DNA from: Pelomonas sp963422775
GTDB lineage: Bacteria; Pseudomonadota; Gammaproteobacteria; Burkholderiales; Burkholderiaceae_C
Direction: 5' to 3'
Length of the DNA stretch: 64,000 bases
Assembly (NCBI GenBank): GCA_963422775.4
Contig: CAUJSJ030000039.1
Span: forward strand, 1 to 64,000
Shown: piece by piece, positions 1-8,283 of the stretch
How the letters are laid out: every line of letters starts with the position of its first letter
Numbering within the stretch: position 1 is the stretch's first letter
Translations under genes and position numbers: made by a program
The notes under the pieces: generated by a model
The model's database searches: none
What the model was told of the DNA's origin: nothing
The model's input: the letters and a program-made list of their open reading frames with translations, nothing else

Positions 1-1
1 G

Positions 2-391
2 GCACCGCTGGCGTCGAACTTCTCCATCGTCGGCCGCACGCCGGATTCGGGCAAGACGGTCACCGAGGTCAATGCGCATGTGCGGCGCAGCAGCCTGTTC
101 GCGGCCGTGGGTGACGAGCTGGCCGGGCAGTCCTTCGGCTCCAGCAAGGCCACCAAGAATCAACGCGCCGCGGCCAGCCGCAAGATCGCTTCGGACCCGA
201 AGACCAAGGCCAAGTGCGAGGCGCTGAATGCCAAGGCCATGGGCCTGTTCAAGGCGCAGTGGAACGGTTTGCTGGCCACGGGCCTGGTGGGCGTCGGCAA
301 TGCGCTGAAGAACGATCCGGACAAGAGCTGGAAGGCCGAACTGACCGGCCAGGCCCACGCCAGCTGGGGCCAGCATCTGGGTGGCCCCTGA
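2..391 (+). CDS. hypothetical protein, 3' part only
   Basis: The frame is open from base 2 to the TGA at 389-391, so the gene begins left of the window and about 129 C-terminal residues are visible. The visible part is Ala/Lys-rich and mostly polar, with no transmembrane segment or motif that I recognise. It ends in a Trp- and His-containing tail. The next gene is convergent and only 17 bases away. I do not recognise the family and offer no function. A start at 80 is possible, but the open frame upstream makes a partial gene more likely. Confidence 0.55.
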   Translation, partial: APLASNFSIVGRTPDSGKTVTEVNAHVRRSSLFAAVGDELAGQSFGSSKATKNQRAAASRKIASDPKTKAKCEALNAKAMGLFKAQWNGLLATGLVGVGNALKNDPDKSWKAELTGQAHASWGQHLGGP

Positions 392-408
392 GATGCTGTA
401 GCGCTTCG

Positions 409-1101
409 TCAGCGCTGCGCGAGCTGGCGAGTGCCGAACAGCACCTCGCGCGCCTTGTCGTCGGTCAACGGCCGGCGTGCGCCGGCCAGCACCTCCAGCC
501 CGCGCTGCACGGCCGGGCGCTTGGCGATCTCGTCGAACCAGCCCTTGAGGTGCGGGTAGTCGCTCATCTGCACGCCCTGGTTCTTCCATGAACGCAACCA
601 GGGGAAGACGGCGATGTCGGCGATGGAGTACTCGGGCCCGCCGAGGTAGGTGGTGTGTGCCAGGCGCTTGTTGATGACGCTGTAGAGCCGCTTGGCTTCG
701 TTGGTGTAGCGGTCGATGGCGTAGGGCAGCTTCTCGGGCGCGTAGATGCGGAAGTGATGGGCCTGGCCCAGCATGGGCCCGACGCCGCCCATCTGGAACA
801 TCAGCCACTGCAGCACCTCGTATTTGCCGCGCACATCGGCGGGCAAGAGCTTCCCGGTCTTGCCGGCGAGGTAGAGCAGGATGGCGCCACTCTCGAACAG
901 CGAGATCGGCTGGCCGTCGGGGCCGTCGGCGTCGGTGATCGCGGGGATCTTGTTGTTGGGGCTGATGGCGAGGAAGTCCGGCGCGAACTGCTCGCCGGCG
1001 CCGATGTCCACGGGATGCACCCGGTAGGCGAGGCGGCACTCCTCCAGCATGATGTGCACCTTGTGGCCGTTGGGCGTGGGCCATGAATACACTTCGATCA
1101 T
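409..1101 (-). CDS. yfcG: glutathione S-transferase family protein, YfcG-like disulfide reductase
   Basis: This 230-residue cytosolic protein has the thioredoxin-like N-terminal GST domain (about 1-85) and an all-helical C-terminal domain (about 90-205). The opening SWPTPNGHKV, the SPNNKIPAI loop with its cis-proline and the LFESGAILLYL segment closely follow E. coli YfcG, a glutathione-dependent disulfide-bond reductase. Length is normal for the family (about 215-230). The ATG at 1099-1101 puts the conserved N-terminus in place. It stands alone, convergent with the partial gene on its left. Assignment to the YfcG/YghU branch is by remembered similarity; the exact substrate is not known from sequence. 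Confidence 0.88.
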   Translation of the reverse strand: MIEVYSWPTPNGHKVHIMLEECRLAYRVHPVDIGAGEQFAPDFLAISPNNKIPAITDADGPDGQPISLFESGAILLYLAGKTGKLLPADVRGKYEVLQWLMFQMGGVGPMLGQAHHFRIYAPEKLPYAIDRYTNEAKRLYSVINKRLAHTTYLGGPEYSIADIAVFPWLRSWKNQGVQMSDYPHLKGWFDEIAKRPAVQRGLEVLAGARRPLTDDKAREVLFGTRQLAQR

Positions 1102-1162
1102 TCGTCGCCTCCATGCGGTGCGCCTAGCAAGCAGGCCCCATTCTCAGACTTCCTCACGACTC

Positions 1163-1901
1163 ATGGTGGTAAAGCAAGTCAAGCACTGGCTCGTGACGCG
1201 CGCGAACGCGGCACGGTGGCGCCCGATCGAAGATTGGGCCGTGGCGCGTGGTGCCGAGTTCACGCAGACGCGTGATGGCCAGGGTTTCCTCATCGAGCAG
1301 CCCAAAGGCGCAACCCGGGCCGCTGCGCATCGAGTGGGGCGTGTCCCAGCGCAGCTATCTGCCCGGCTCGGAGCTGCGCATGCGCTGCGAGATGGGCCTG
1401 CACCCCGACCTGCAGCTGATGGTGCTGTGCCGCACGCTGATGGAGAACCTGGAGCGTGCCGTCTTCGAGGCCTACACCGACACGCTCAAGACCCGGGTCG
1501 ACACCGACACGCCCGAGGAAATGCGCTGGCTGGTGATGTTCCCCAAGTTCAACAACGCGCCTTCGCAGATCCTGCGCCAGCGCTACGGCATCGTCGGCGT
1601 CACGAAGGATCTGACCAGCGCCTGGATCGAGGGCGAGCTCGGTGAGGCCCTGGTGCAGGCCAGCCAGGACTTGCTGCCCGAGGGCCATCCCATCGTGCTG
1701 ATGAGCATGCGCGGCAACCTCTACCTGCGCACCGAGATGGCCGAAGCGGACCTGCCCAAGTTGCAGGGCCTGGTGCGCCTGCTCGAATGCGCGGCGCGCG
1801 AGGCGTTGCGCGTGAATGCCCGGCTGTCGGATTCCGGTGCCTGGCCGACGACGACGTCCATCGCCTGGACGCCCTCGACACGCCCCGGGGACGTGGCCTG
1901 A
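1163..1901 (+). pseudogene. conserved hypothetical protein, interrupted by a one-base frameshift
   Basis: Two frames together give one protein. The first, from ATG 1163, reads MVVKQVKHWLVTRANAARWR and on to about base 1316. After one extra G in a CCCGGGCC run (1314-1321) the second frame continues as PLRIEWGVSQRSYLPGSELR to the stop at 1899-1901. Removing one G gives a continuous protein of about 245 residues. The central WG.SQRSY.PG.ELR block and the EEMRWLVMFPK block resemble a conserved Burkholderiales hypothetical family that I recall but cannot name. No membrane segment or signal peptide is visible. The break may be real decay or a sequencing indel. Confidence 0.6.
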
Positions 1902-2060
1902 CGCTTCAGTTGGCCGGGTGTTCCGGGCCGAGCGCAGGGCCACTCCCAAGGCGGCCCGTCTTGGCGATGTGGTTGCGGCTCGATGCTGCAAGCATCGCTG
2001 TTCCCCCGGGTGACCGACCGGACTTGCCCGCGTTCAGCGGGGCGAGACTGGGCGAGGCGC

Positions 2061-3134
2061 TCACGCTTTGTGCGCGAAGCTCCAGGCCAGCTCCGCCAGC
2101 GGCCTGGCACTCTTGGCGGTTTCTTTGGCCTGGGCACTGGACGCCGTGCCATCCACCACGCGCTTGGCGATGCCCTGCACGATGGCCGAGATGCGGAACA
2201 TGTTGTAGGCCATGTAGAAGTTCCAGTCGGCCATGACGGTGCCAATGTCCGCGCGGCCGGTGCGCTCGCAGTAGCGCTGCACGTACTCGCGCTCGCTCGG
2301 GATGCCCAGCTCGACGAGGTCCTTGCCGCCCAGGCCGCGTGCGGCGCCCGATGTCGTGATGTGCCAGCTCATGCAGTGGTAGCTGAAGTCGGCCAGCGGG
2401 TGGCCGAGCGTGGACAGCTCCCAGTCCAGCACGGCGATGATGCGCGGCTCGGTGGGGTGGAAGACGACGTTGTCCATGCGGTAGTCGCCATGCACGATGC
2501 CGACCTCGCTCTCGTCGCGCGCCGACGCCGGGATGTGCGTGGGCAGCCATTCGAGAAGCGAATCCATCGCGGGGTTCGGCTCGGTGATGGAAGCCAGGTA
2601 TTGCTTGCTCCAGCGGCCGATCTGGCGCTCGAAGTAGTTGCCCGGCTTGCCGTAGGCCGCGAGGCCCACGGCCTTGAAATCGACCTGGTGCAGAGCTGCG
2701 ATGACGCGGTTCATCTCGTCGTAGTGGGCGGCGCGATCGGCCTGGCTCATGCCGGGCAGGCTCTGGTCCCACAGCACGCGGCCGGGCATGAAGCTCATCA
2801 CGTAGAAGGCGCGGCCGATGACGGCCTCGTCCTCGCACAACGCATACATGGCCGGCACGGGCACGTCGGTGCCGGCCAGCGCCCCCATGACCTGGAACTC
2901 GCGTTCGATGGCGTGGGCCGACGGCAGCAGCTTGGCGACCGGCGCGGGCTTGCTGCGCATCACGTACTGCGCACCCGGCGTCTTCAGCAGATAGGTCGGG
3001 TTGGACTGGCCGCCCTTGAACTGCTCGATGGCGAGCGGCCCGGCAAAGTCGTCGACATGGGCAGCCAACCAAGCTTCGAGAGCCGCGGTATCCAGGGCCT
3101 GGGCCAGGGGACGGGTGCCGGTGAATGCTTCCAT
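2061..3134 (-). CDS. phosphotransferase family protein (APH fold, ACAD10/11 N-terminal-domain type)
   Basis: This is an aminoglycoside-phosphotransferase-fold kinase of the branch found next to acyl-CoA dehydrogenases and fused to them in ACAD10/ACAD11. It shows the GGQSNPTYLL nucleotide loop near the N-terminus, the catalytic VHGDYRMDNVVF motif and the metal-binding VLDWELSTLGHPLADF motif. Family members probably phosphorylate hydroxyacyl-CoA-type substrates, but that role is inferred. The start at 3134 (MEAFTGTRPL) fits family length at about 357 residues; an ATG 33 bases upstream (3167) is also possible. Neither has a clear Shine-Dalgarno site. It lies downstream of the Crp-type gene on the same strand. 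Confidence 0.82.
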   Translation of the reverse strand: MEAFTGTRPLAQALDTAALEAWLAAHVDDFAGPLAIEQFKGGQSNPTYLLKTPGAQYVMRSKPAPVAKLLPSAHAIEREFQVMGALAGTDVPVPAMYALCEDEAVIGRAFYVMSFMPGRVLWDQSLPGMSQADRAAHYDEMNRVIAALHQVDFKAVGLAAYGKPGNYFERQIGRWSKQYLASITEPNPAMDSLLEWLPTHIPASARDESEVGIVHGDYRMDNVVFHPTEPRIIAVLDWELSTLGHPLADFSYHCMSWHITTSGAARGLGGKDLVELGIPSEREYVQRYCERTGRADIGTVMADWNFYMAYNMFRISAIVQGIAKRVVDGTASSAQAKETAKSARPLAELAWSFAHKA

Positions 3135-3205
3135 GGATGTCGTTCTTGTAGCGTGCGAACTTTCCATTCTGCGATCCGCGGCCGGCCCGCCGTGTCGCGG
3201 CAGCG

Positions 3206-3910
3206 TCAGCGCGAGGCTGCCGCCAGCAGCTTCTCGCGGCTCAGTACGACGAGGCGGGTGGGCTCCACACGCACCGCGCCTTCGCGCTCGAAGGCCTTCA
3301 GTTCCTGGTTGACGCGCTGGCGCGAGGCGCCGAGCAACTGGGCCAGATCTTCTTGCGCCAGTTGCAGGCCGATGCGGATCTCATCCCCTTCCTGCACCCC
3401 GTAGGAACGCGCCAGCAGCAGTACCTGCTTGGCCAGGCGTGCCGCCAGCGGCCGGGTGTTGAGGTCTTCGATCATGTCGAACATCAGCCGCAGGCGGCGG
3501 CAGTTGAGCCGCAGCAGCGCGTCGTAGAGTTCGGAATGGGCCTGCAGCAGCGCGCGGAAGTCGGACTTGCGCACGCACAGCAGCGTCGTCTCGCCATGGG
3601 CATAGGCATCGTGGGTGCGGGGCAGGCCGTCGAACAGGGCGATGTCGCCGAACCAGGTGCCGGGCTCGACATAGGTCAGCGAAATCTGCTTGCCGGCCAG
3701 CGACACCGAGCTGACGCGCACGGCGCCCTTGGCGACGGCCGACCATTCCTCGGCGGGCTCGCCGCGGTGGGACAGCATGGTCTCATCGGGCAGGCGGCGC
3801 ACGAAGGCGCGCTGCAGGATGTCGCTGCGCAGGGACTCGGACAACTTGGAGAACCAGGCGCCCTGGTCGATCTGCTGGCGTTCGGCGGGAGTGAGGCTGA
3901 GTGCGTTCAT
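3206..3910 (-). CDS. Crp/Fnr family transcriptional regulator
   Basis: This 234-residue protein has the classic Crp layout: an N-terminal cyclic-nucleotide-binding-like beta-roll (about 15-135), a long dimer helix, and a C-terminal winged helix-turn-helix (about 165-225) whose recognition region reads AQEDLAQLLGASRQRVNQEL. No Fnr-type cysteine cluster is seen, so it is not an oxygen-sensing Fnr. The effector is unknown. It is divergent from the fimV-like gene with about 127 bases between starts, and that space could hold a shared control region. Confidence 0.85.
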   Translation of the reverse strand: MNALSLTPAERQQIDQGAWFSKLSESLRSDILQRAFVRRLPDETMLSHRGEPAEEWSAVAKGAVRVSSVSLAGKQISLTYVEPGTWFGDIALFDGLPRTHDAYAHGETTLLCVRKSDFRALLQAHSELYDALLRLNCRRLRLMFDMIEDLNTRPLAARLAKQVLLLARSYGVQEGDEIRIGLQLAQEDLAQLLGASRQRVNQELKAFEREGAVRVEPTRLVVLSREKLLAAASR

Positions 3911-4037
3911 GGGTTGGGAGGCATTGTGCCGCCCGCGGATCGCCCGGGAATCGGGGCGTTGGGGGTTGCCCCCATGCTAGAGTGATCCGCGCTGTCTCCA
4001 CCCCCTCGTTCAACCATACCGTAGCCGCCCGCAGTCA

Positions 4038-5765
4038 ATGCCCATCACGGCCCTGCGCCCGACGTTGCTGGGTGCCCTCACACCCGCCTTGGCACTGCTG
4101 CTTGGCCTGGTACCCCAGGGTGCCCAGGCGCTGGGGCTGGGCCGGCCGCAGGTTCATTCGACGCTCGGCAAGCCGCTGGATGTCAGCTTCCCGCTGACGC
4201 TGGCCGATGGTGAACCACTGACCGACTCCTGCCTGCGCGCCGAGGTGTCCGCCGGCGATGCGCGCGTGCCGGCCGGCCTGTTGCAGTTGCGCATCGAGGG
4301 CGAGCCCGGCCAGCAGCGCATCCGCCTGCAGAGCCAGGCCCGCATCGAGGAGCCCGCACTGCGCATCACGCTGGCCCTGGGCTGCCCGCTGCGGCTGACG
4401 CGCGAGTTCAATGCCTTCGTCGACCCGCCGGCCAGCGCGGCGGTCGCGCCGCCACCGCTGCCCCCGGCTCCGGTGTTCGTGCCGTCGCCCGTCGTGCAAG
4501 CCGCACCGCGACAGCAGGCCGAGGCTGCGCCGGCGCCTGCCCCGGTGGCGAGGCAGCGCCCCCGACCCAAGCCGCGTGCGACAGGTCCGCGGCTGACGCT
4601 GGAGCGGCCGGAGGTGCTGGTGGCCGAGGCGCCGCGGCCCGTGCAGCCGGCGGCCAGCGCGCCGGAGATGGAGCTGACCCCGGAACTCGAAGCCCAGATC
4701 AGCCAGCTCGAAGCCACCGTGGCGCAGCTGCGTGCCGAGCTGCAGGCCCGCCAGCAGGCCGAGGCCGCCTCTGCCGTCGTTGCTGAGCCGCCAGCTGCGT
4801 CCGCCGCCGAACCCGTGCAGCCCACGGCGCCTGCCGTTGTGCGCAGCGTCCGCGCGTCGCCCTACCGCGATCCCATGACCTGGGTGCTGACGCTGGCCCT
4901 GAGCCTGCTCGCCGGTTCAGCCGCTTTCTACATCAGTCGCTGGCGCGACCAGCGCGCGCGTCGCGAGCTGGCCTATTGGCGCGCCCTGCACGCGGCCGAG
5001 GGCGCCGGCCTGCCGCCCGCGGCACCGGCGCCCGGCATGGCGCCACCCGTTGCCGGCCTGGCAGCTGCCGCGCTGCCGGACGAAGGACAGCACCAGATCA
5101 CGCGGCCGCAGCCCCGGCCCATGCCCTGGCCTCCGACGCTGGCCGCACAACCGGTCGCACAACCGGCCGCGCCAGCGCCGACACCGACGTTCGTGCCGTC
5201 CATGCAGGCCACCCAGCCGCTGCCGATCCAGGCCGTGGCGGCTCCGGTGCTGTCCAACGAGCTGACCGCTGCCGACGAGCTGCTGGATCTGCAGCAGCAG
5301 GTCGAGTTCCTGCAACTGCTCGGCCAGCACGAGGCCGCGGCCGACCTGCTGGCGACGCGGTTGACACGCGGCCATGCGGGCGCCATGCCCTATCTGCTGC
5401 TGATGGAGCTGTGCCAGCAGCGCGGCGAGCCCGAGGTGTTTGCGGAACTGGTCAAGCAGTTCGAGCAGCGCTTCGGCGCGCTGGCGCCACAGTGGTCACA
5501 AAGCCTGTCGCGCGGCCGCAGCCTGGATGCCTGCCCCAGCGTCATCGCGCATCTGCAGGTCGTCTGGGCCGACCCCGAGGCCGCGATGAAGATGCTGCAT
5601 GAGCTGCTGGCCCAGGGCGGTGGCCCGGGCGTGCCCCACTTCGACCTGCCTGCCTACCGCGACCTGCTGACGCTCTACAGCGTCGCCCGTGATCTCTTCG
5701 AGGCCGGGTTGCGCGGCGAGGGCGTGGACTTGATGCTGCCGATGGATTCCAGCTTCGGCAGCTGA
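4038..5765 (+). CDS. FimV/HubP-like protein
   Basis: A signal peptide (about 1-31, ending GAQA) is followed by the FimV N-terminal domain; LGRPQVHSTLGKPLDVSFPL is its hallmark. A proline/alanine-rich linker, a short coiled coil (about 210-247), one transmembrane helix (about 280-299), a second Pro/Ala linker and a C-terminal TPR-like region (about 410-570) follow. FimV/HubP proteins sit at cell poles and support type IV pili, twitching and polar assembly. At 575 residues it is shorter than Pseudomonas FimV, and I see no LysM domain in the periplasmic part. The ATG at 4038 gives a clean signal peptide. Confidence 0.75.
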   Translation: MPITALRPTLLGALTPALALLLGLVPQGAQALGLGRPQVHSTLGKPLDVSFPLTLADGEPLTDSCLRAEVSAGDARVPAGLLQLRIEGEPGQQRIRLQSQARIEEPALRITLALGCPLRLTREFNAFVDPPASAAVAPPPLPPAPVFVPSPVVQAAPRQQAEAAPAPAPVARQRPRPKPRATGPRLTLERPEVLVAEAPRPVQPAASAPEMELTPELEAQISQLEATVAQLRAELQARQQAEAASAVVAEPPAASAAEPVQPTAPAVVRSVRASPYRDPMTWVLTLALSLLAGSAAFYISRWRDQRARRELAYWRALHAAEGAGLPPAAPAPGMAPPVAGLAAAALPDEGQHQITRPQPRPMPWPPTLAAQPVAQPAAPAPTPTFVPSMQATQPLPIQAVAAPVLSNELTAADELLDLQQQVEFLQLLGQHEAAADLLATRLTRGHAGAMPYLLLMELCQQRGEPEVFAELVKQFEQRFGALAPQWSQSLSRGRSLDACPSVIAHLQVVWADPEAAMKMLHELLAQGGGPGVPHFDLPAYRDLLTLYSVARDLFEAGLRGEGVDLMLPMDSSFGS

Positions 5766-5776
5766 GGGGTCATGCC

Positions 5777-5796
5777 CGCCGGCTTGCATGCCGGCG
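5777..5796. terminator. possible hairpin terminator between convergent genes
   Basis: A perfect 7-bp stem (CGCCGGC / GCCGGCG) with a 6-base loop lies 11 bases after the fimV-like stop codon and before the end of the convergent cysB-like gene. There is no clear T-run on either side, so intrinsic termination is only plausible. Confidence 0.35.
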
Positions 5797-5846
5797 GTCC
5801 TTCGTTGGGCGTCGAACAGGCCGCAGGACCTGTTGTCGGTCCCAAC

Positions 5847-6791
5847 TCAGATGCCGAAGTCGGTCGAGTCGCCATTCATGGCCTTCTCGATGAGCTTGCG
5901 GCTCAGCCGCTCGGACAGCAGCTCGGCGAAGGCGTACACATAGTTGCGCAGATAGGCGCCGCGCTTGAAGGCGATGCGCGTGACGTTGCTGCCCAGCAGG
6001 GCGCCGAGGGGCCGTGCGACGAGGTCGCTGTTGGCGGGCTCCTCTCGCATCGCCATCTCGGCGACGATGCCCACGCCCATGCCCAGGCGCACGTAGGTCT
6101 TGATGACGTCGGAGTCGATGGCCTCCAGCACGACGTTGGGCGTCAGGTGGCGCGCCGCGAAGGCCTTGTCGATGCGGGTGCGGCCCGTGAAGCTGGGGTG
6201 GTAGGACACCAGCGGCTCGCCGGCGATCTGCTCCAGGTTGACGCGTTCAACGCTGGCGAGCGGGTGGTCCCGCGGCACGACCATGACATGCTGCCACTCG
6301 TAGCAGGGCAGGGTGACGAGTTCGGGATACTGGGCCAGCGACTCGGTGGCCAGCCCCAGGTCGGCGGTCTCGTCGAGCAGCATCTTGGCGACCTGGTCGG
6401 GGCTGCCCTGGTGCAGGCTGATGCGCAGCTGCGGCAGGTTCTTGCGCAGCTGGGCCACCGGCGTGGGCAGTACGTAGCGGGCTTGCGTGTGGGTCGTGGC
6501 GATGGAGAAGGTGCCGCTGTCCTGGCGCGAATACTCCTCGCCGATGCGCTTGAGGTTGCCGACTTCGCGCAGGATGATCTCGATACAGGCCAGCACCTGC
6601 TGGCCCGGCTCGGTGATGCGCCGCAGCCGCTTGCCGTGGCGCGAGAAGATGTCCACGCCCAGCTCTTCCTCTAGCTCCAGGATGGCCTTGGAGACGCCCG
6701 GCTGCGACGTGAACAGCGCCTTGGCCGTCTCGGTCAGGTTGAGGTTGCGGCGTGCGGCTTCCTGGACGAAGCGGAATTGGTGCAGGTTCAT
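5847..6791 (-). CDS. CysB-family LysR transcriptional regulator
   Basis: This is a LysR-type regulator of the CysB/Cbl branch. The N-terminus MNLHQFRFVQEAARRNLNLT and the winged HTH (about 1-60) are typical, followed by a periplasmic-binding-fold effector domain (about 90-300) with the THTQARYVLP segment shared with CysB. CysB proteins control cysteine and sulfur-assimilation genes through O-acetylserine or sulfate. The start at 6791 was chosen because it gives the standard N-terminus and overlaps the cbiX-like stop by 4 bases (ATGA). An in-frame ATG at 6818 would lie inside the upstream gene. Length about 314 residues is normal. Confidence 0.87.
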   Translation of the reverse strand: MNLHQFRFVQEAARRNLNLTETAKALFTSQPGVSKAILELEEELGVDIFSRHGKRLRRITEPGQQVLACIEIILREVGNLKRIGEEYSRQDSGTFSIATTHTQARYVLPTPVAQLRKNLPQLRISLHQGSPDQVAKMLLDETADLGLATESLAQYPELVTLPCYEWQHVMVVPRDHPLASVERVNLEQIAGEPLVSYHPSFTGRTRIDKAFAARHLTPNVVLEAIDSDVIKTYVRLGMGVGIVAEMAMREEPANSDLVARPLGALLGSNVTRIAFKRGAYLRNYVYAFAELLSERLSRKLIEKAMNGDSTDFGI

Positions 6792-7156
6792 GTCAAGGGT
6801 TCCAGGCAGGCATCGCACATCGCCTGCAGCACGGCCTCGTGTTCACCCAGCGGTGCGTGCAACAGCCATTCGATGCTCGGGCCGTGGCGCTCGCGCAGTC
6901 CGTCGAGCAGCGGCGGCACGTCACGGCGCACATGGCCTCCGGTGCCAAGGAAGAGCGGCAGCACGTGCACGCGCGTGCAGCCGGCGGCCACCAGCTGTTC
7001 GGCCGCATCGCCGATGTTGGGTGCCATGAACTCCAGGAAGGACAGCGCCAGCGGCGTGTCTGGCCGGGCTTGGCGCAACCGCGCAGCGACGTCTTCGAAG
7101 GGCCGGGCCCAGGCCGGGTCGCGCGCGCCGTGGGCGAAAAGCAGGAGTCCATCCAT
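6788..7156 (-). CDS. cbiX: sirohydrochlorin chelatase CbiX-type protein
   Basis: This 122-residue single-domain chelatase begins MDGLLLFAHGARDPAWARPF; the LFAHGARD histidine motif is the metal-binding signature of CbiX/SirB. A second histidine lies in LFLGTGGHVRRDVP. Such small chelatases insert cobalt or iron into sirohydrochlorin for cobalamin or siroheme synthesis. The ATG at 7154-7156 overlaps the lptG stop by one base (TGATG), and its own stop overlaps the start of the cysB-like gene. Siroheme serves sulfite reductase, so a sulfur-control gene next door makes iron insertion plausible; the metal is inferred. Confidence 0.82.
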   Translation of the reverse strand: MDGLLLFAHGARDPAWARPFEDVAARLRQARPDTPLALSFLEFMAPNIGDAAEQLVAAGCTRVHVLPLFLGTGGHVRRDVPPLLDGLRERHGPSIEWLLHAPLGEHEAVLQAMCDACLEPLT

Positions 7157-8283
7157 CAGCGATATCTCACGAGCCAGGTGAAGGCCGCCATCGACAGGCC
7201 GAGGTAAATGAGGCTCGGCGTCGCCGCCACGACCCAGGGCGTCCAGTTCTTCAGCAGGCCCAGGTGACCGGCGACGTTGTTCAGCAGCACGAAGCTGATG
7301 CCCAGCATGATGCCGCCGAAGACCTTGATGCTGATGCCGCCCGAGCGGCCGTGCATGTAGGCAAAGGGCAGGGCCAGGGCGACCATGACGAAGCAGGCGA
7401 AGGGGTACAAGGCCTTGCGCCAGAACTGGATGTTGTGGGCCTGGGCGGACTGCTCCTGCGCCGACAGATGGGCGGTGTAGCGGTACAGCTCCAGCGTCGA
7501 CATCGACATGGCCGGCAGCACGGCCGCGGCGATGACGCCCGCGTGCAGCGAGCTCTGCCAGTCCAGCTTGTCCATCTTCTGCTCGCTGACGACGACGTCG
7601 CCAACGGGGCTGGCACTGGCGGTGATGCCGGGATTCCAGACTGTGCGTTTGACGGTCTGCAGATGCCACAGGCCCTGGGCGTCGACATCGACGTTCTCGG
7701 CCTCGGTGCGTGTCATCAGTCGGCCCTCGGCATCGAACTCGAAGATGCGCACGTCCTCCAGCTCGCCGTTGCCGCCGACGCGTCCCACCTTGACCGAATA
7801 GCTGCGCTCCTGGCCGTCGATCTTCTGGTGGTCCTTCAGCCAGGCGCCGCGCTTGGCCGGACTGGCGTCGTGGCTGAAACGCATGCGCAGGTCATCGCCC
7901 TGCCGCTCGAACTGCGGCGCCACGTAGTCGCCGATGACGAAGGTCAGCACCGCGAATGCGGCGGCCAGGCCGGCCAGCAGGCTCAGCGCACGCGCGGGGC
8001 CGAGGCCGCCGGTGCGCAGGATGGTGAACTCGCTGCTCTGCGCCAGACGGGCCAGCGCGACGATGGCGCCGATCAGAACGGCGATGGGAAAGAGTTCGTA
8101 GAAGCGGCCGGGCAGCTCCATCGCAGCGAGCAGCGCGGCCTTGCCGCCGCCAACGCCGATGCGGGCCATGCGCTCCAGCTCGTCGACGAAATCAATGAAG
8201 AAGAAGAGGGACAGGAAGGCCAGCGCCACGAGCACGACCGAGCCGACGATGTCCTTGTAGAGCAGGGTGCGAACGGTTCTCAT
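7156..8283 (-). CDS. lptG: LPS export ABC transporter permease LptG
   Basis: LptG is one of the two inner-membrane permeases of the LptB2FG transporter that pulls lipopolysaccharide from the inner membrane toward LptC-LptA. The sequence has transmembrane helices near residues 14-34, 58-80 and 98-118, a periplasmic beta-jellyroll of about 150 residues, and three further helices at the C-terminus. The ATG at 8281-8283 (MRTVRTLLYKDIVGS) is standard and overlaps the lptF stop by 4 bases. Length about 375 residues is slightly above the usual 360. It is translationally coupled to lptF upstream and cbiX downstream. Confidence 0.93.
   Translation of the reverse strand: MRTVRTLLYKDIVGSVVLVALAFLSLFFFIDFVDELERMARIGVGGGKAALLAAMELPGRFYELFPIAVLIGAIVALARLAQSSEFTILRTGGLGPARALSLLAGLAAAFAVLTFVIGDYVAPQFERQGDDLRMRFSHDASPAKRGAWLKDHQKIDGQERSYSVKVGRVGGNGELEDVRIFEFDAEGRLMTRTEAENVDVDAQGLWHLQTVKRTVWNPGITASASPVGDVVVSEQKMDKLDWQSSLHAGVIAAAVLPAMSMSTLELYRYTAHLSAQEQSAQAHNIQFWRKALYPFACFVMVALALPFAYMHGRSGGISIKVFGGIMLGISFVLLNNVAGHLGLLKNWTPWVVAATPSLIYLGLSMAAFTWLVRYR

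Noticed and set aside
5772..6674. 300-residue open frame opposite the cysB-like gene
   Set aside because: It is the reverse-strand shadow of a clear LysR gene; its translation is Gly/Ala/Arg/His-rich and resembles nothing.
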